This document shows, piece by piece, positions 1 through 7,271 of a stretch of DNA of 28,290 nucleotides. Within the stretch, counting starts at the first letter, position 1; each line of letters starts with the position of its first letter. The notes beneath the pieces are model-generated. The model ran no database searches, was not told the origin of the DNA, and was given only the letters and a program-made list of their open reading frames with translations. The position numbers and the translations under genes are program-made. This DNA comes from a virus, in the IMG/VR virus record IMGVR_UViG_3300022907_000072, positions 1 through 28,290 of that record. One strand, 5' to 3'.

Positions 1-549
1 TTTTCCAAGTTGCGCCGCGTTATAATTTGCCGTTTCTAAAAATGCTCGCCCGCAATTTGTCCCAAACCACTGAACAATAGTGGCCACCAATTTTCTCTCG
101 CGGTTAGTCAGAAACTTGTCGGTGATTTCTTTTCGGCTATTAATTAAGCTTTGAAGGAGGCCAGTTTTGTCCATTTTCCATGGTTCGTTTTCGGCGTTTT
201 CTTCTATCCAAAGATTGTGCAAAGCTTGTTCGCATCTTCCAGTATAGTCGTCTATGCCTAATCGCTCTTGAGAGTAGGAAGAATTGTCGGGCAAAATTCT
301 TTTAAATGAATCTCCCCAGTATTCCAGTTTGTATCCGCCGTCAACTTTAATTACTTCATGAATATAGGCTGGCCCTAAAATGTCGCCCTTGCACTCAAAA
401 ACAATTTCTTTGCCGCCGAAACTTTTAATTGTGCCATTAAAAGTGCAATCGTTTGGCCGCGCCGCAATGAATAATTGTTCAGTATGTTCTTCGTTTCTGT
501 CATTGCGAATAAGCTGAAGAGCTTCGGAAGATGTTAAGTCAAAGGTCAT
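1..549 (-). CDS. Hypothetical phage protein, 3' end outside window
   Basis: Reading frame open from an ATG at 549 to the window edge (183 codons, no stop), so the C-terminus is missing. The protein begins MTFDLTSSEALQLIRNDRN and later holds a motif close to WFGTNCGRAFLE, suggesting a folded globular protein; I do not recognise the family. Its ATG overlaps the stop of the preceding gene by four bases (ATGA), which supports both the start and translational coupling. No signal peptide or membrane segment is visible. Confidence 0.8.
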   Translation of the reverse strand, partial: MTFDLTSSEALQLIRNDRNEEHTEQLFIAARPNDCTFNGTIKSFGGKEIVFECKGDILGPAYIHEVIKVDGGYKLEYWGDSFKRILPDNSSYSQERLGIDDYTGRCEQALHNLWIEENAENEPWKMDKTGLLQSLINSRKEITDKFLTNRERKLVATIVQWFGTNCGRAFLETANYNAAQLGK

Positions 550-950
550 TTTCTCTGTAAGTGTTCTCTGATTCCAGTTTCGTACGCCTCAATTACCAAC
601 CTAGACACGCCATCATAAAGGTTTAGCATTTCGCCGCGATCATCTCCATTCTCACGGACATAATTGTGGATATTTTGTTTTAAATTTTCAGGTAGGTTGT
701 TAAAACCATACTCAGCTTCTTGAGTTTTTGCCCATGCTTGTTGAGCCTCGTATTCAGAATAAAGCCACAAGCGATGTTCTTCTTTGTATCGTTCGCTAAC
801 CATCTCCGCGACCCAAGGTTTTGAGTCTAGAACTCTATTTTGCGGAATTTTTAATTCGCCGTTTGTAATTTGGTTATCTACTCGTTCCCTAATTTTTGAC
901 CTATCAGGAAACGGATAAAGATTTTGAAATGTTTCAGGGTCGTATGGCAT
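546..950 (-). CDS. Hypothetical protein, 134 aa
   Basis: Soluble, charged protein starting MPYDPETFQNLYPFPDRSK, with many Glu, Lys and aromatic residues and no membrane segment. Function not recognised. It sits one base after the upstream gene (952-1392) and overlaps the downstream start by four bases, so it belongs to the same translationally coupled run. Confidence 0.75.
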   Translation of the reverse strand: MPYDPETFQNLYPFPDRSKIRERVDNQITNGELKIPQNRVLDSKPWVAEMVSERYKEEHRLWLYSEYEAQQAWAKTQEAEYGFNNLPENLKQNIHNYVRENGDDRGEMLNLYDGVSRLVIEAYETGIREHLQRK

Positions 951-951
951 A

Positions 952-1392
952 TTAGTAAATCAGGTTTTTGTCTTGCATAGCTTCTTTAAGAAGGTCAACT
1001 GATTTTCCCGCCTCTTCCGAAAGATTCCCCATATAGCCGCGAAAACTTCCCCATTTGAGTTTAAGTTGGTAAATTTCAAAGTCGGGCGAATCTTTTTCTA
1101 ATTCAGTCAAAAATTCTTCCAAGGCATCAATCCAATTAACGGGCCAACAATCAATTTCAAAACCATACCAATTTTCGGGAACCCTGTTTTGGTATTTGTT
1201 TTGGAGGTTTGTGGCTTTTAAATATGAATCCTTGAATTGTGGGGTGTCGCAAAAACCAACGATTCCATCTCCCTCCCAGCCAAGCCCGCCGCTTTTTGAT
1301 TCGCGCCGAAGTTTGAATGGGTTAAAGGGTAGCGAATTGGCTACAACTTTGTGTTTGGCGATGATTTGTTTGGTTTTTTCGATTATGTCCAT
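952..1392 (-). CDS. Hypothetical protein, 146 aa
   Basis: The C-terminal half (a Trp-containing helix, then a Glu/Leu-rich helix, then QLKLKWGSFRGYMG) resembles, from memory, a small protein common in phages in which a motif like QVKEKFGGLRFY follows an amphipathic helix. This is pattern resemblance only and the function of that group is unknown to me. It overlaps the end of the upstream gene by ten bases. Confidence 0.75.
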   Translation of the reverse strand: MDIIEKTKQIIAKHKVVANSLPFNPFKLRRESKSGGLGWEGDGIVGFCDTPQFKDSYLKATNLQNKYQNRVPENWYGFEIDCWPVNWIDALEEFLTELEKDSPDFEIYQLKLKWGSFRGYMGNLSEEAGKSVDLLKEAMQDKNLIY

Positions 1393-1823
1393 AAGTGTTT
1401 GCGGTATTTGATTATATTCTTCAAGTGAAGGTTGTCAAGAATTTCTTTTTTAGCGGCGAAATCGTAATACAAATCAGCTCTAAATTCTTGAAAAGATGAA
1501 TGTTTCTCCAGCAAAGAAGCCTCAAAATCCCTACCTTCTTTTTCTTCTAAGGATTTTCGCTGCCACTTGAACCAGTGGTAAGCGCTATTGAGCTTATGGT
1601 AAGTGTCTAATTTTTCTGGCGTATCGTCCCAGACAGTTTCTTCAAAGCCTTTTTCTTCATCAACAAAATGAATAATCGCGGCACTTAAAGTTTCCTCAAT
1701 TAGCCAGTCTTTGTCGCGCCAACTATTGGGGATGCGATCTGTCAGCCATTTGTTTCGCGGCCAAAAGAAATCCCTAATATCTCTATAAAAATCGCGCCAA
1801 AAATATTTACTAAGAATTCTCAT
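1383..1823 (-). CDS. Conserved hypothetical phage protein (FWPRxKWLT type)
   Basis: I place the start at the ATG at 1823 (MRILSKYFWRDF) because GGGAG lies seven bases upstream; the longer frame to 1868 needs a TTG start and lies inside another small gene. The segment with FWPRNKWLTDRIPNSWRDKD and a following acidic helix (HFVDEEKG) matches a pattern I recall in many unrelated phage genomes, where a Trp/Arg-rich N-terminus is followed by a conserved acidic helix. Function unknown. The 14-base overlap with the upstream small gene suggests coupled translation. Confidence 0.78.
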   Translation of the reverse strand: MRILSKYFWRDFYRDIRDFFWPRNKWLTDRIPNSWRDKDWLIEETLSAAIIHFVDEEKGFEETVWDDTPEKLDTYHKLNSAYHWFKWQRKSLEEKEGRDFEASLLEKHSSFQEFRADLYYDFAAKKEILDNLHLKNIIKYRKHLWT

Positions 1824-1965
1824 CAGACAGCTCCCAGTCTTGAACTTTAATTGTTTCAAATTCTTCAATTGCGGCGGTCAAATATTGGTGGGCAGTTTTT
1901 AATTCTATTTGGGCCGCTTTAATTTCTTCTAGAGCGGGGTTAAGGAGTAGGGATGGGTTGATCAT
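1810..1965 (-). CDS. Small hypothetical protein, 51 aa
   Basis: Starts one base after the TAA of the radical SAM gene, in the TAA-C-ATG arrangement seen at several junctions of this block. The product is mostly one predicted amphipathic helix (ALEEIKAAQIELKTAHQYL) with an acidic tail ending WELSDENS, so a short coiled-coil or adaptor protein is possible. Its last 14 bases overlap the next gene and supply that gene's ribosome binding site (GGGAG). No family recognised. Confidence 0.65.
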   Translation of the reverse strand: MINPSLLLNPALEEIKAAQIELKTAHQYLTAAIEEFETIKVQDWELSDENS

Positions 1966-1966
1966 G

Positions 1967-2836
1967 TTAAAATGTCGCAAAGTTTTTCAAAAAGTCAACC
2001 TTTTTATCGTAAATACTGCTTGGCATTGGCAAACCTTCTTCGTCTGAGAAACTGCTGGAATACATTTTCTGTTTTACCGCATCAACATAACAAGTCGATT
2101 TCCCCTCTGTCCCGACAAGGTAATAATCTTTGATGCCGAAATTAATTAATTTTTCGCGCCAATTTTTTACCATTACGGAGTCGATTCCAATGTTCAATCG
2201 GGTTTTATCATGTATTTCTTTAATGAAACCGATCCACTCATTAGGATAATTGTACTTTTGACCGTTTTTCCCGAAACCAAAGTCTTTGTATCCAAGAAGT
2301 GTAATGTTTCGATTGTGTCTTTCGGCTACGGCAACAATAAATTCCTTAAATTGCTCATAAGACACCAACTCAAAAACGCACTGATAATAAACAGGCGCTC
2401 GACCATCTGCGTTAATAGCTTTTTCAAGTTTTTCCGCAGCCTTTAATTCATCTAGAGAGTTGACTGAAATAGCCACCGAATCAACTAATTTAATTTGTGC
2501 TGCAAAATTCTTGTCTTTGTGCCAGTTGTAGTTTTTTGTAGTAATTCCAACCTTAAACCTTTTGCTTTTAAAGGCGCGAAGGACATATTCTAGTGTTCCA
2601 TAGCCCTCCCCTTTGTAAAGAGTTGGTTCGCCGCCACCAAAATTAACCTCAAGAACACCAGCATTCATCAAAACCTCTGGCAAAGTTGAAGATAAGAAAT
2701 ATTGTTCGGCGTGTTTTCCCTCCTTCGTTGAAGACTGATAGCAAAAATTGCAGTTATATGGGCAGAACTCTGAAATTTTAACATCAACAAGGTATGGAAA
2801 CCCAGATTTGGCCGCGAAGTTTTGTGGTAGGTGCAT
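1967..2836 (-). CDS. Radical SAM domain protein
   Basis: 289 aa. The classic CxxxCxxC cluster motif is present (CPYNCNFC, Cys25, Cys29, Cys32), which in radical SAM enzymes holds a 4Fe-4S cluster that cleaves S-adenosylmethionine to a radical. FGGGEPTLY (residues 66-74) is the usual GGEP SAM-binding motif. There is no C-terminal Cys-rich SPASM/Twitch extension (only one Cys, in GKSTCYV, near the end), so no auxiliary cluster is evident. The spacing is CX3CX2C, unlike the QueE insertion type, so a queuosine role is not indicated. It shares one base (TAATG) with the end of the upstream gene 2836-3507, so the two are probably co-translated. Substrate unknown. Confidence 0.9.
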   Translation of the reverse strand: MHLPQNFAAKSGFPYLVDVKISEFCPYNCNFCYQSSTKEGKHAEQYFLSSTLPEVLMNAGVLEVNFGGGEPTLYKGEGYGTLEYVLRAFKSKRFKVGITTKNYNWHKDKNFAAQIKLVDSVAISVNSLDELKAAEKLEKAINADGRAPVYYQCVFELVSYEQFKEFIVAVAERHNRNITLLGYKDFGFGKNGQKYNYPNEWIGFIKEIHDKTRLNIGIDSVMVKNWREKLINFGIKDYYLVGTEGKSTCYVDAVKQKMYSSSFSDEEGLPMPSSIYDKKVDFLKNFATF

Positions 2837-3507
2837 TAGAATTTGATTTTGGTGATTGAGCCGTTATAGTTTTGTCCATCTACATTACTCAAGACATACT
2901 CGTTTGTCAACTGGTCTTTGACACACATAATATCTCCAGTATCGGTTAGGAACCTCCAGACGGCACGGAAATCTTCAAAATCACCCTTTTCGTCATTGGT
3001 TGGGGGGTCGCTACGATCCTCATTGTCATTGCCGCCGAAAACATACCAGTTTCCAGACCAAACGAACTCATTAATAAAGTCTTTGGCAAATTCATAATGA
3101 ATTTTTTTGCCGCCTCGATCACATGGGAAGCTAATCCTTGATTGGTGGTCAACATAACCGCTCACATTAAAATCCTCGAATCCAAGGTAGATTTTCACCC
3201 AAGTCTTAAACATTGAGCTTTCTAAATTATTTAAAGTTTTCCTGGAAGATTCCACGTAAGAGTGCCACTTGTCATTCTTATAGTCATCAATCTCGTAAAG
3301 ATACGGAAAATTTAATTGGCTCGAAAACTTTTCGTGCAGACAAGTCAATAAATAGTTCAACTTGTCTTGTTTGCTTGAGCAGGTGAAAGATTGCCAGCCA
3401 AATTCAGAACTCTCGTCGGAGTTTGGCAGTTCTTGCCTTGTGAAAATAAGAGAATGGCTAGATGAAGAGTTGTTAGAGTGTCCGTGGCGGAGGAAGGTAA
3501 TTTTCAT
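2836..3507 (-). CDS. Hypothetical protein with N-terminal NNSSSSHS motif
   Basis: 223 aa. It opens MKITFLRHGHSNNSSSSHS. A short N-terminal NSSSSHS-type motif following a beta strand recurs in phage proteins of unknown function, as far as I remember. The RHGHS stretch superficially resembles the phosphatase RHG motif of histidine phosphatases, but the rest does not follow that family. The remainder is rich in Asp, Trp and Phe and looks soluble. It directly precedes the radical SAM gene with a one-base stop/start overlap, so it may be that enzyme's partner or substrate; that is inference. Its ATG is only 18 bases from the ATG of the divergent APS-kinase-like gene. Confidence 0.8.
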   Translation of the reverse strand: MKITFLRHGHSNNSSSSHSLIFTRQELPNSDESSEFGWQSFTCSSKQDKLNYLLTCLHEKFSSQLNFPYLYEIDDYKNDKWHSYVESSRKTLNNLESSMFKTWVKIYLGFEDFNVSGYVDHQSRISFPCDRGGKKIHYEFAKDFINEFVWSGNWYVFGGNDNEDRSDPPTNDEKGDFEDFRAVWRFLTDTGDIMCVKDQLTNEYVLSNVDGQNYNGSITKIKF

Positions 3508-3525
3508 ATTGTTGTTATTATTGTT

Positions 3526-3957
3526 ATGATTAAGATTCTAATTTGCGGGCTCTCGTCAAGCGGAAAAACTTTTTTTGCCAATTATTTGCGAGGTTTCTTT
3601 GATTTTACTCATTTTAATGGTGATTTTATGAGGGAATTGACTAGCAATAATGACTTTACCATGAATGGGAGAAAGCGTCAAGCAGAAACTATGAAACTTT
3701 TGGCCAAAAAATGTGGGTCGCGAGTTGTGGTTTGTGATTTTATTTGCCCCACAAAAGAGTTGAGAAAAATATTTGCGCCCGATGTGGTTGTTTATTGTTC
3801 GCATCTTGGATCGGGCAAATACAAAGACTCAGACTCCTTGTTTGAAGAGGTATCAGAAAATGAAGCGCCGCATGTTTTTATTTTAGAGCGCGGCAATGAA
3901 AAGTTTGTGGCTAAGCAGCTTTTAGCTCTTCTAGCAGTTTTTTCGCCCCGTTTATGA
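3526..3957 (+). CDS. Adenylylsulfate (APS) kinase-like P-loop protein
   Basis: 143 aa from the ATG at 3526; an in-frame extension to 3478 would overlap the divergent gene and lacks an ATG. Walker A GLSSSGKT is at residues 8-15. NGDFMRE (31-37), DFTMNGRKRQ (43-52) and CDFICPTKE (70-78) follow the order of APS-binding motifs in APS kinases (GDxxR, F-x-x-x-x-R, ISP), and GKYKDSDSLFE (97-107) matches the tail of the phage-type members. APS kinase phosphorylates adenylyl sulfate to PAPS, the donor for sulfotransferases. It is shorter than typical CysC (about 200 aa), so another small-molecule kinase role is possible. It is the only plus-strand gene left of 20486; its end overlaps the tail-to-tail gene 3911-4075 by 47 bases. 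It may be a late insertion. Confidence 0.85.
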   Translation: MIKILICGLSSSGKTFFANYLRGFFDFTHFNGDFMRELTSNNDFTMNGRKRQAETMKLLAKKCGSRVVVCDFICPTKELRKIFAPDVVVYCSHLGSGKYKDSDSLFEEVSENEAPHVFILERGNEKFVAKQLLALLAVFSPRL

Positions 3958-4075
3958 CATTTTTGGCCGATTCTATATGGGAGTCGTTTTTAGGATAGCC
4001 GCTTTTGCGAGCCTTGAATTTATCGAGGTCGTTTTGTGCCAAAATGATTAGTTGTTCGAGAGCAATTATTTCCAT
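3911..4075 (-). CDS. Small hypothetical protein, 54 aa
   Basis: Starts MEIIALEQLIILAQNDLDKF and is mostly helical and charged, ending GAKKLLEELKAA. The ATG at 4075 lies inside the last codons of the upstream gene (10-base overlap). The frame can be extended upstream only from a TTG. Its 3' end overlaps the convergent APS-kinase-like gene by 47 bases, so one of the two C-termini may be non-essential. No family recognised. Confidence 0.6.
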   Translation of the reverse strand: MEIIALEQLIILAQNDLDKFKARKSGYPKNDSHIESAKNVINGAKKLLEELKAA

Positions 4076-4401
4076 AGCGGAAGTTGATAAATATGAAGAC
4101 CTCCTCTTGCTGACATATACCAACAAAAAGCTTGAACGATAGGATTCTTTTCCAAGGCCGCAATAATTGATTCGTTGCCTGACCACCCTCCAGTTGCTAA
4201 TCTCAACCACTTGCAATGGCGCTCTCCGAAAAGCAGCGGCTTAACTTCATCTGGCGGCTCATCCAATGGGTCGCTAAAATAACCAGCATACGCCCACGCC
4301 TTTTTAATTTCAGCAAAAAGAGTTTCAAGGTTTTTGTAATCGTCAAATTCTTCAATGCTTTTGAGGAATTCTTCTGTGGGATAGTCGTCTTGGTCTAACA
4401 T
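4066..4401 (-). CDS. Conserved hypothetical phage protein (GGWSGNE type)
   Basis: 111 aa. The motif ATGGWSGNESIIAAL followed by CWYMSARGGLHIY matches a pattern I recall from many phage small proteins (TGGWSxNE...W/F...CWxxSxRGG); their function is unknown to me. The start is well supported by a near-perfect ribosome binding site AAAGGAGGT at 4413-4405. It overlaps the upstream gene by seven bases. Confidence 0.82.
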   Translation of the reverse strand: MLDQDDYPTEEFLKSIEEFDDYKNLETLFAEIKKAWAYAGYFSDPLDEPPDEVKPLLFGERHCKWLRLATGGWSGNESIIAALEKNPIVQAFCWYMSARGGLHIYQLPLWK

Positions 4402-4817
4402 TTTACCTCCTTTGCTCCTGTTGTCAGTAGTTTCCAGCGGCCATTCTCGTTCTTAAAGCCAGTGATTTGAAGATTGTGTTCTGGCAAGACGGATACATGT
4501 TTTTTGAACTTTGAGCCGATTTCTAAAAAAGGTCCACCATCGGGGTCAATAAAGGTTGGGTTGCTTGGACTATCCTTGTATCCCACGCGGATATAGTCAT
4601 TCAACTTTTCACCGTCAAAAAACCATTCGTTGTTTTCTAAGATAAAATAACGCCTTTTATTATAGCGGCTCCAAAAAGAGTAGCGATTATTTTCAAACTT
4701 CGGGTCGGGTTCTGGTAGGCTGTTAATCCAATCCCTATATTCCCGCATTTGTTTGTCTGAGGCATCTAGGATTGACTGCAAACCTGTGCACCATTTTGGG
4801 CGGCGGATTTTTTTCAT
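4395..4817 (-). CDS. Hypothetical protein, 140 aa
   Basis: Basic N-terminus (MKKIRRPKWC) then a Trp/Tyr-rich, apparently beta-rich body. No membrane segment and no known motif. A GGGAGG element lies about eleven bases before the ATG. It overlaps both neighbours by a few bases, as expected in the coupled block. Confidence 0.75.
   Translation of the reverse strand: MKKIRRPKWCTGLQSILDASDKQMREYRDWINSLPEPDPKFENNRYSFWSRYNKRRYFILENNEWFFDGEKLNDYIRVGYKDSPSNPTFIDPDGGPFLEIGSKFKKHVSVLPEHNLQITGFKNENGRWKLLTTGAKEVKC
4405..4413 (-). promoter_or_regulatory. Strong Shine-Dalgarno site
   Basis: AAAGGAGGT four bases before the ATG at 4401. It is the clearest ribosome binding site I found in the left part and indicates that the host uses the standard anti-Shine-Dalgarno CCTCC. 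It lies within the final codons of the upstream gene. Confidence 0.75.
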
Positions 4818-5224
4818 GCTTTAACTTCCTCCCAATTGCCCTCTTTGTCAACATTAATTTTCACAGAGATTGGTTGAACGTTTTTCACGCTATAAAAGTT
4901 TGGCTGATTGTTGGTAAGGTTGGCCCAATTTTCTAATGCAGCGCTCAAGGTTTTTTGTATTTCGGCGGAATTTTTCTCTATTCTTTTGCACCAATGCTTG
5001 GCATAATCATCACTTTCTCCATAGGCCCTGTCTTCGATGTATTCGCTGATTTTGGGTAGGAATGCTGAGATGCTTTTGTAGTCTTTTTCGCCCTCAAATA
5101 ATTCAATTTCAGTTTCTCCCTCAAAATCTGGACTGCATCCTAAAAAATCTTCAACAGCTAATTGTAGGGCTGTTTCCATGTTAGAATGAAAGTCTTCTTC
5201 GTTTTGAGAGTAGCATTTGGTCAT
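4814..5224 (-). CDS. Hypothetical protein, 136 aa
   Basis: Acidic, helical, soluble protein (MTKCYSQNEEDFHSNMETA at the start). No recognised domain. The start has AAAGGT about eight bases upstream and overlaps the preceding gene by four bases; its own stop overlaps the next start by four bases (ATGA). Confidence 0.75.
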   Translation of the reverse strand: MTKCYSQNEEDFHSNMETALQLAVEDFLGCSPDFEGETEIELFEGEKDYKSISAFLPKISEYIEDRAYGESDDYAKHWCKRIEKNSAEIQKTLSAALENWANLTNNQPNFYSVKNVQPISVKINVDKEGNWEEVKA

Positions 5225-5463
5225 AATGTTTTACCTTTCTTGATTGCCGCTTTTGCTTTATTTTTGGCCCAATTACCAATATTGTCAAAACCTTTGGCGT
5301 TGGCTATTTCAGTTAGCTCTTTTTCGTAGAAAGAAATTAAATCGGCAGCTCTGGATATTTCTTGACTTGTTGCGTCAAGCATATCTCTCATGTCTCTAAC
5401 GATTTTTGACAGCCCACCCGAGAATCGAATCGCTTCGCTGATATTTTTTGGCAGTTTTTCCAT
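5221..5463 (-). CDS. Hypothetical helical protein, 80 aa
   Basis: Composition suggests two or three amphipathic helices (for example GGLSKIVRDMRDMLDATSQ and ISFYEKELTEIANAKG) with a Lys-rich end. No motif recognised. It follows 5473-5676 with nine intervening bases and overlaps the next gene by four. Confidence 0.7.
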   Translation of the reverse strand: MEKLPKNISEAIRFSGGLSKIVRDMRDMLDATSQEISRAADLISFYEKELTEIANAKGFDNIGNWAKNKAKAAIKKGKTL

Positions 5464-5472
5464 ACTAATTTA

Positions 5473-5676
5473 TCAATCTTCAAGGTTGTCTGGCGGCCCG
5501 TCAATTAGTTCATTTCCATAGGAAAGAGCTTCGGCGGCGCGATCTTTTAGTTTTTTCGGGAGGTTGCTTTTTGAGATTTCTAGCAAGACATCCTCATACT
5601 TTTCAAGTAAGTCAACAAAATCTGAGATCAAATTCATAGCCTCGTCTGAGGCTAAACGGTTTTCAAAATTACTCAA
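5473..5676 (-). CDS. Small hypothetical protein, 67 aa
   Basis: Helical, acidic protein (LISDFVDLLEKYEDVLLEIS) similar in size and character to its neighbour 5221-5463; both could be small coiled-coil proteins. No family recognised. It overlaps the end of the upstream gene by eight bases. Confidence 0.68.
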   Translation of the reverse strand: MSNFENRLASDEAMNLISDFVDLLEKYEDVLLEISKSNLPKKLKDRAAEALSYGNELIDGPPDNLED

Positions 5677-5893
5677 GCGGCCCTCCTTCTTCGTCGCACC
5701 AACATTGAACTTTTCCTGGGCGGACTACATGCAATCCACAGTCTTGTCTTTTACAAGACTGCCATTCGTTGCCGCATCCGTCTTTGACAACTTTTGGGCG
5801 GCGAAAAATATTGTCGTAGTTTTGCCAATAGGCATTTAGATTCGCACCCTTTCTTAAATTTGGACCTTTGCCTGCTCCTGTGTTATTCGACAT
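5669..5893 (-). CDS. Small Cys-containing hypothetical protein, 74 aa
   Basis: After a Gly/Asn-rich basic N-terminus the second half carries five Cys (CGNEW, CKRQDC, CWCDE), a spacing that could bind zinc, although no standard zinc-finger family is evident. It overlaps both neighbours (11 and 8 bases), supporting coupled expression. Confidence 0.68.
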   Translation of the reverse strand: MSNNTGAGKGPNLRKGANLNAYWQNYDNIFRRPKVVKDGCGNEWQSCKRQDCGLHVVRPGKVQCWCDEEGGPLE

Positions 5894-6164
5894 AGTGAAT
5901 TGCTGATTTTTTGTATTCTTGTCTTTTGTCCTGTTCTACTTTATTTTTATGGTTTTCAACAGCTTTTTGGGCGAATTCTATGGTAAGAAATGAAGAGGCC
6001 CACTGCTTCCAATACAAATCTCCACTTGCTTCAACGAATATATTAAAACCAATAAAAGAAAACAACCTTTCTAAAAGGCTTGCGTAAATTACAGTGTATC
6101 TTACTTTCCCGTCTAGGTTTTTATATTCAATAATTTGGTAGGTGCGTTTAAAAGGATTAACCAT
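5883..6164 (-). CDS. Hypothetical protein, 93 aa
   Basis: Begins MVNPFKRTYQIIEYKNLDGK, looks like a small beta-rich domain followed by a Lys/Glu-rich helix. The hydrophobic stretch RLFSFIGFNIFVEA is too short and broken for a clear membrane span. Function not recognised. It overlaps the upstream gene by eight bases. Confidence 0.7.
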   Translation of the reverse strand: MVNPFKRTYQIIEYKNLDGKVRYTVIYASLLERLFSFIGFNIFVEASGDLYWKQWASSFLTIEFAQKAVENHKNKVEQDKRQEYKKSAIHYVE

Positions 6165-6465
6165 AAATTTTTACTGCTTTTTGTTTTAGTTGTTCGTAAT
6201 TTTCTTTTTCAACGCTCCAAGAGTCACTTTCTCTTAGAACGATGAATTCGCCAATTTCTTTCGCGGCGCAAATTAATTTTTCATCGCTGCGGGTTAAATC
6301 TATGTCGCACATTGAAACTTTTTCGCCCGATTTAAGCAAAATTGTTGCGTTGAAAACGACAGTATTATTTGGGTATAGGTGGCGGTAACTGCTTTTGCTT
6401 AGGGATATTAATTTGCCACTAGAAAACCCATGAGATTTAAGAATTTGTTCGGCGGTCATTTTCAA
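6157..6465 (-). CDS. Hypothetical protein, 102 aa
   Basis: Starts MKMTAEQILKSHGFSSGK; the second Met (6459) is an equally possible start. The body alternates beta-type segments (NTVVFNATILLKSGEKV). No domain recognised. It overlaps the upstream gene by 29 bases, more than usual in this block, which leaves the exact start uncertain. Confidence 0.7.
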   Translation of the reverse strand: MKMTAEQILKSHGFSSGKLISLSKSSYRHLYPNNTVVFNATILLKSGEKVSMCDIDLTRSDEKLICAAKEIGEFIVLRESDSWSVEKENYEQLKQKAVKIYG

Positions 6466-6658
6466 TTTTCTTTTCTACGCTTATTGCCAGCATCTCGGTT
6501 AGCTTTTTCAGCACTTCGTTTGAGCTTACATTGTAAACTTCAAGAACTCCTTTGTCAAGGTTGTTTTTATCAACGCCGTAAATAATATAGTCTGTGACTA
6601 GGGTGTTTAGGTGTTCTTGCGAGCAAACTAGGGCGAATTTTTTAGAGATGTCGGTCAC
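6437..6658 (-). CDS. Small hypothetical protein, 73 aa
   Basis: Soluble protein with a mixed beta/alpha pattern (DYIIYGVDKNNLDKGVLEVYN) and a charged C-terminus (EKKIENDRRTNS). No family recognised. Its start overlaps the stop of the membrane protein upstream by four bases. Confidence 0.68.
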   Translation of the reverse strand: MTDISKKFALVCSQEHLNTLVTDYIIYGVDKNNLDKGVLEVYNVSSNEVLKKLTEMLAISVEKKIENDRRTNS

Positions 6659-7044
6659 TTGACTAGAGAAGAGATTTTTTCGAGGATATAGAGGCGTGGA
6701 GCAATGAGTGGATATAAAACATCAATTATTTGAACAGCGAAGCAGACAAAGAAGAAAATAAATACCACCAAATTAAATGGCCAAACTGGAGGATCGCCAT
6801 TTCTTTCATCAAGTGTTCCTTTGATGTACCATTTTGCCTTTAAAAGAATAAAGTGAAAGGTAATGCAAATAAACATAAGAAGTATAAAAGATAGTGGCGC
6901 GGCGCTTTCTGAAATAGCGCCCCAACGAACAATTTCGCTCGCTAGTTCTGGTGTTTGAGTTTCAATGAATTTTGCGGCCTCTTCAACGGTTTTTGCGCCC
7001 GAAGAAAGTAGTTTTTCAATGTATGGTTTTAGTGTTTCGTTCAT
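6655..7044 (-). CDS. Predicted membrane protein, 129 aa
   Basis: An amphipathic N-terminal helix (residues 1-40) precedes two strongly hydrophobic segments, about 49-68 (PLSFILLMFICITFHFILL) and 90-112 (around VVFIFFFVCFAV), separated by a charged loop KGTLDERNGDPP. This is a two-span inner-membrane protein. A holin-like or superinfection role is possible but nothing specific supports it. It follows the small membrane protein 7090-7269. Confidence 0.75.
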   Translation of the reverse strand: MNETLKPYIEKLLSSGAKTVEEAAKFIETQTPELASEIVRWGAISESAAPLSFILLMFICITFHFILLKAKWYIKGTLDERNGDPPVWPFNLVVFIFFFVCFAVQIIDVLYPLIAPRLYILEKISSLVK

Positions 7045-7089
7045 GTGTTTTTAATATTTGGATTATTTTGGTCGCTTATCAAGGTTATT

Positions 7090-7269
7090 TTAACCACAAT
7101 CAGGAAAATTTTTTGTTGCAATAACAGACAACGATAAAGCTGTGATTAGAAAGATGACACCTATTTCAGCAAATCCATTATTAATAAATAATGCAGCCGC
7201 AAATGCAAGAACGCATGAGATTAAAAAAACAATCCAAAAAGTTTTTTCAAATTTATTGTGATTTTGCAT
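7090..7269 (-). CDS. Small two-span membrane protein, 59 aa
   Basis: Short frame found by direct reading: MQNHNKFEKTFWIVFLISC... ending IATKNFPDCG. Two hydrophobic segments, residues 11-29 and about 35-51, are joined by a short turn (NNGFAE). The N-terminus is short and basic. It lies two bases after the sigma-factor stop codon and fills an otherwise empty 227-base gap. Candidates are holin, antiholin or an unrelated membrane peptide; I cannot choose. Confidence 0.65.
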   Translation of the reverse strand: MQNHNKFEKTFWIVFLISCVLAFAAALFINNGFAEIGVIFLITALSLSVIATKNFPDCG

Positions 7270-7271
7270 AT

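Noticed and set aside
2836-3507. Histidine phosphatase assignment from RHGHS
   Set aside because: The second catalytic His region and the rest of that fold are not visible; the NSSSSHS pattern explains the N-terminus better.
3556-3804. Minus-strand frame of 82 codons opposite the APS-kinase-like gene
   Set aside because: The plus strand encodes Walker A and APS-type motifs; the antisense peptide shows no recognisable pattern.
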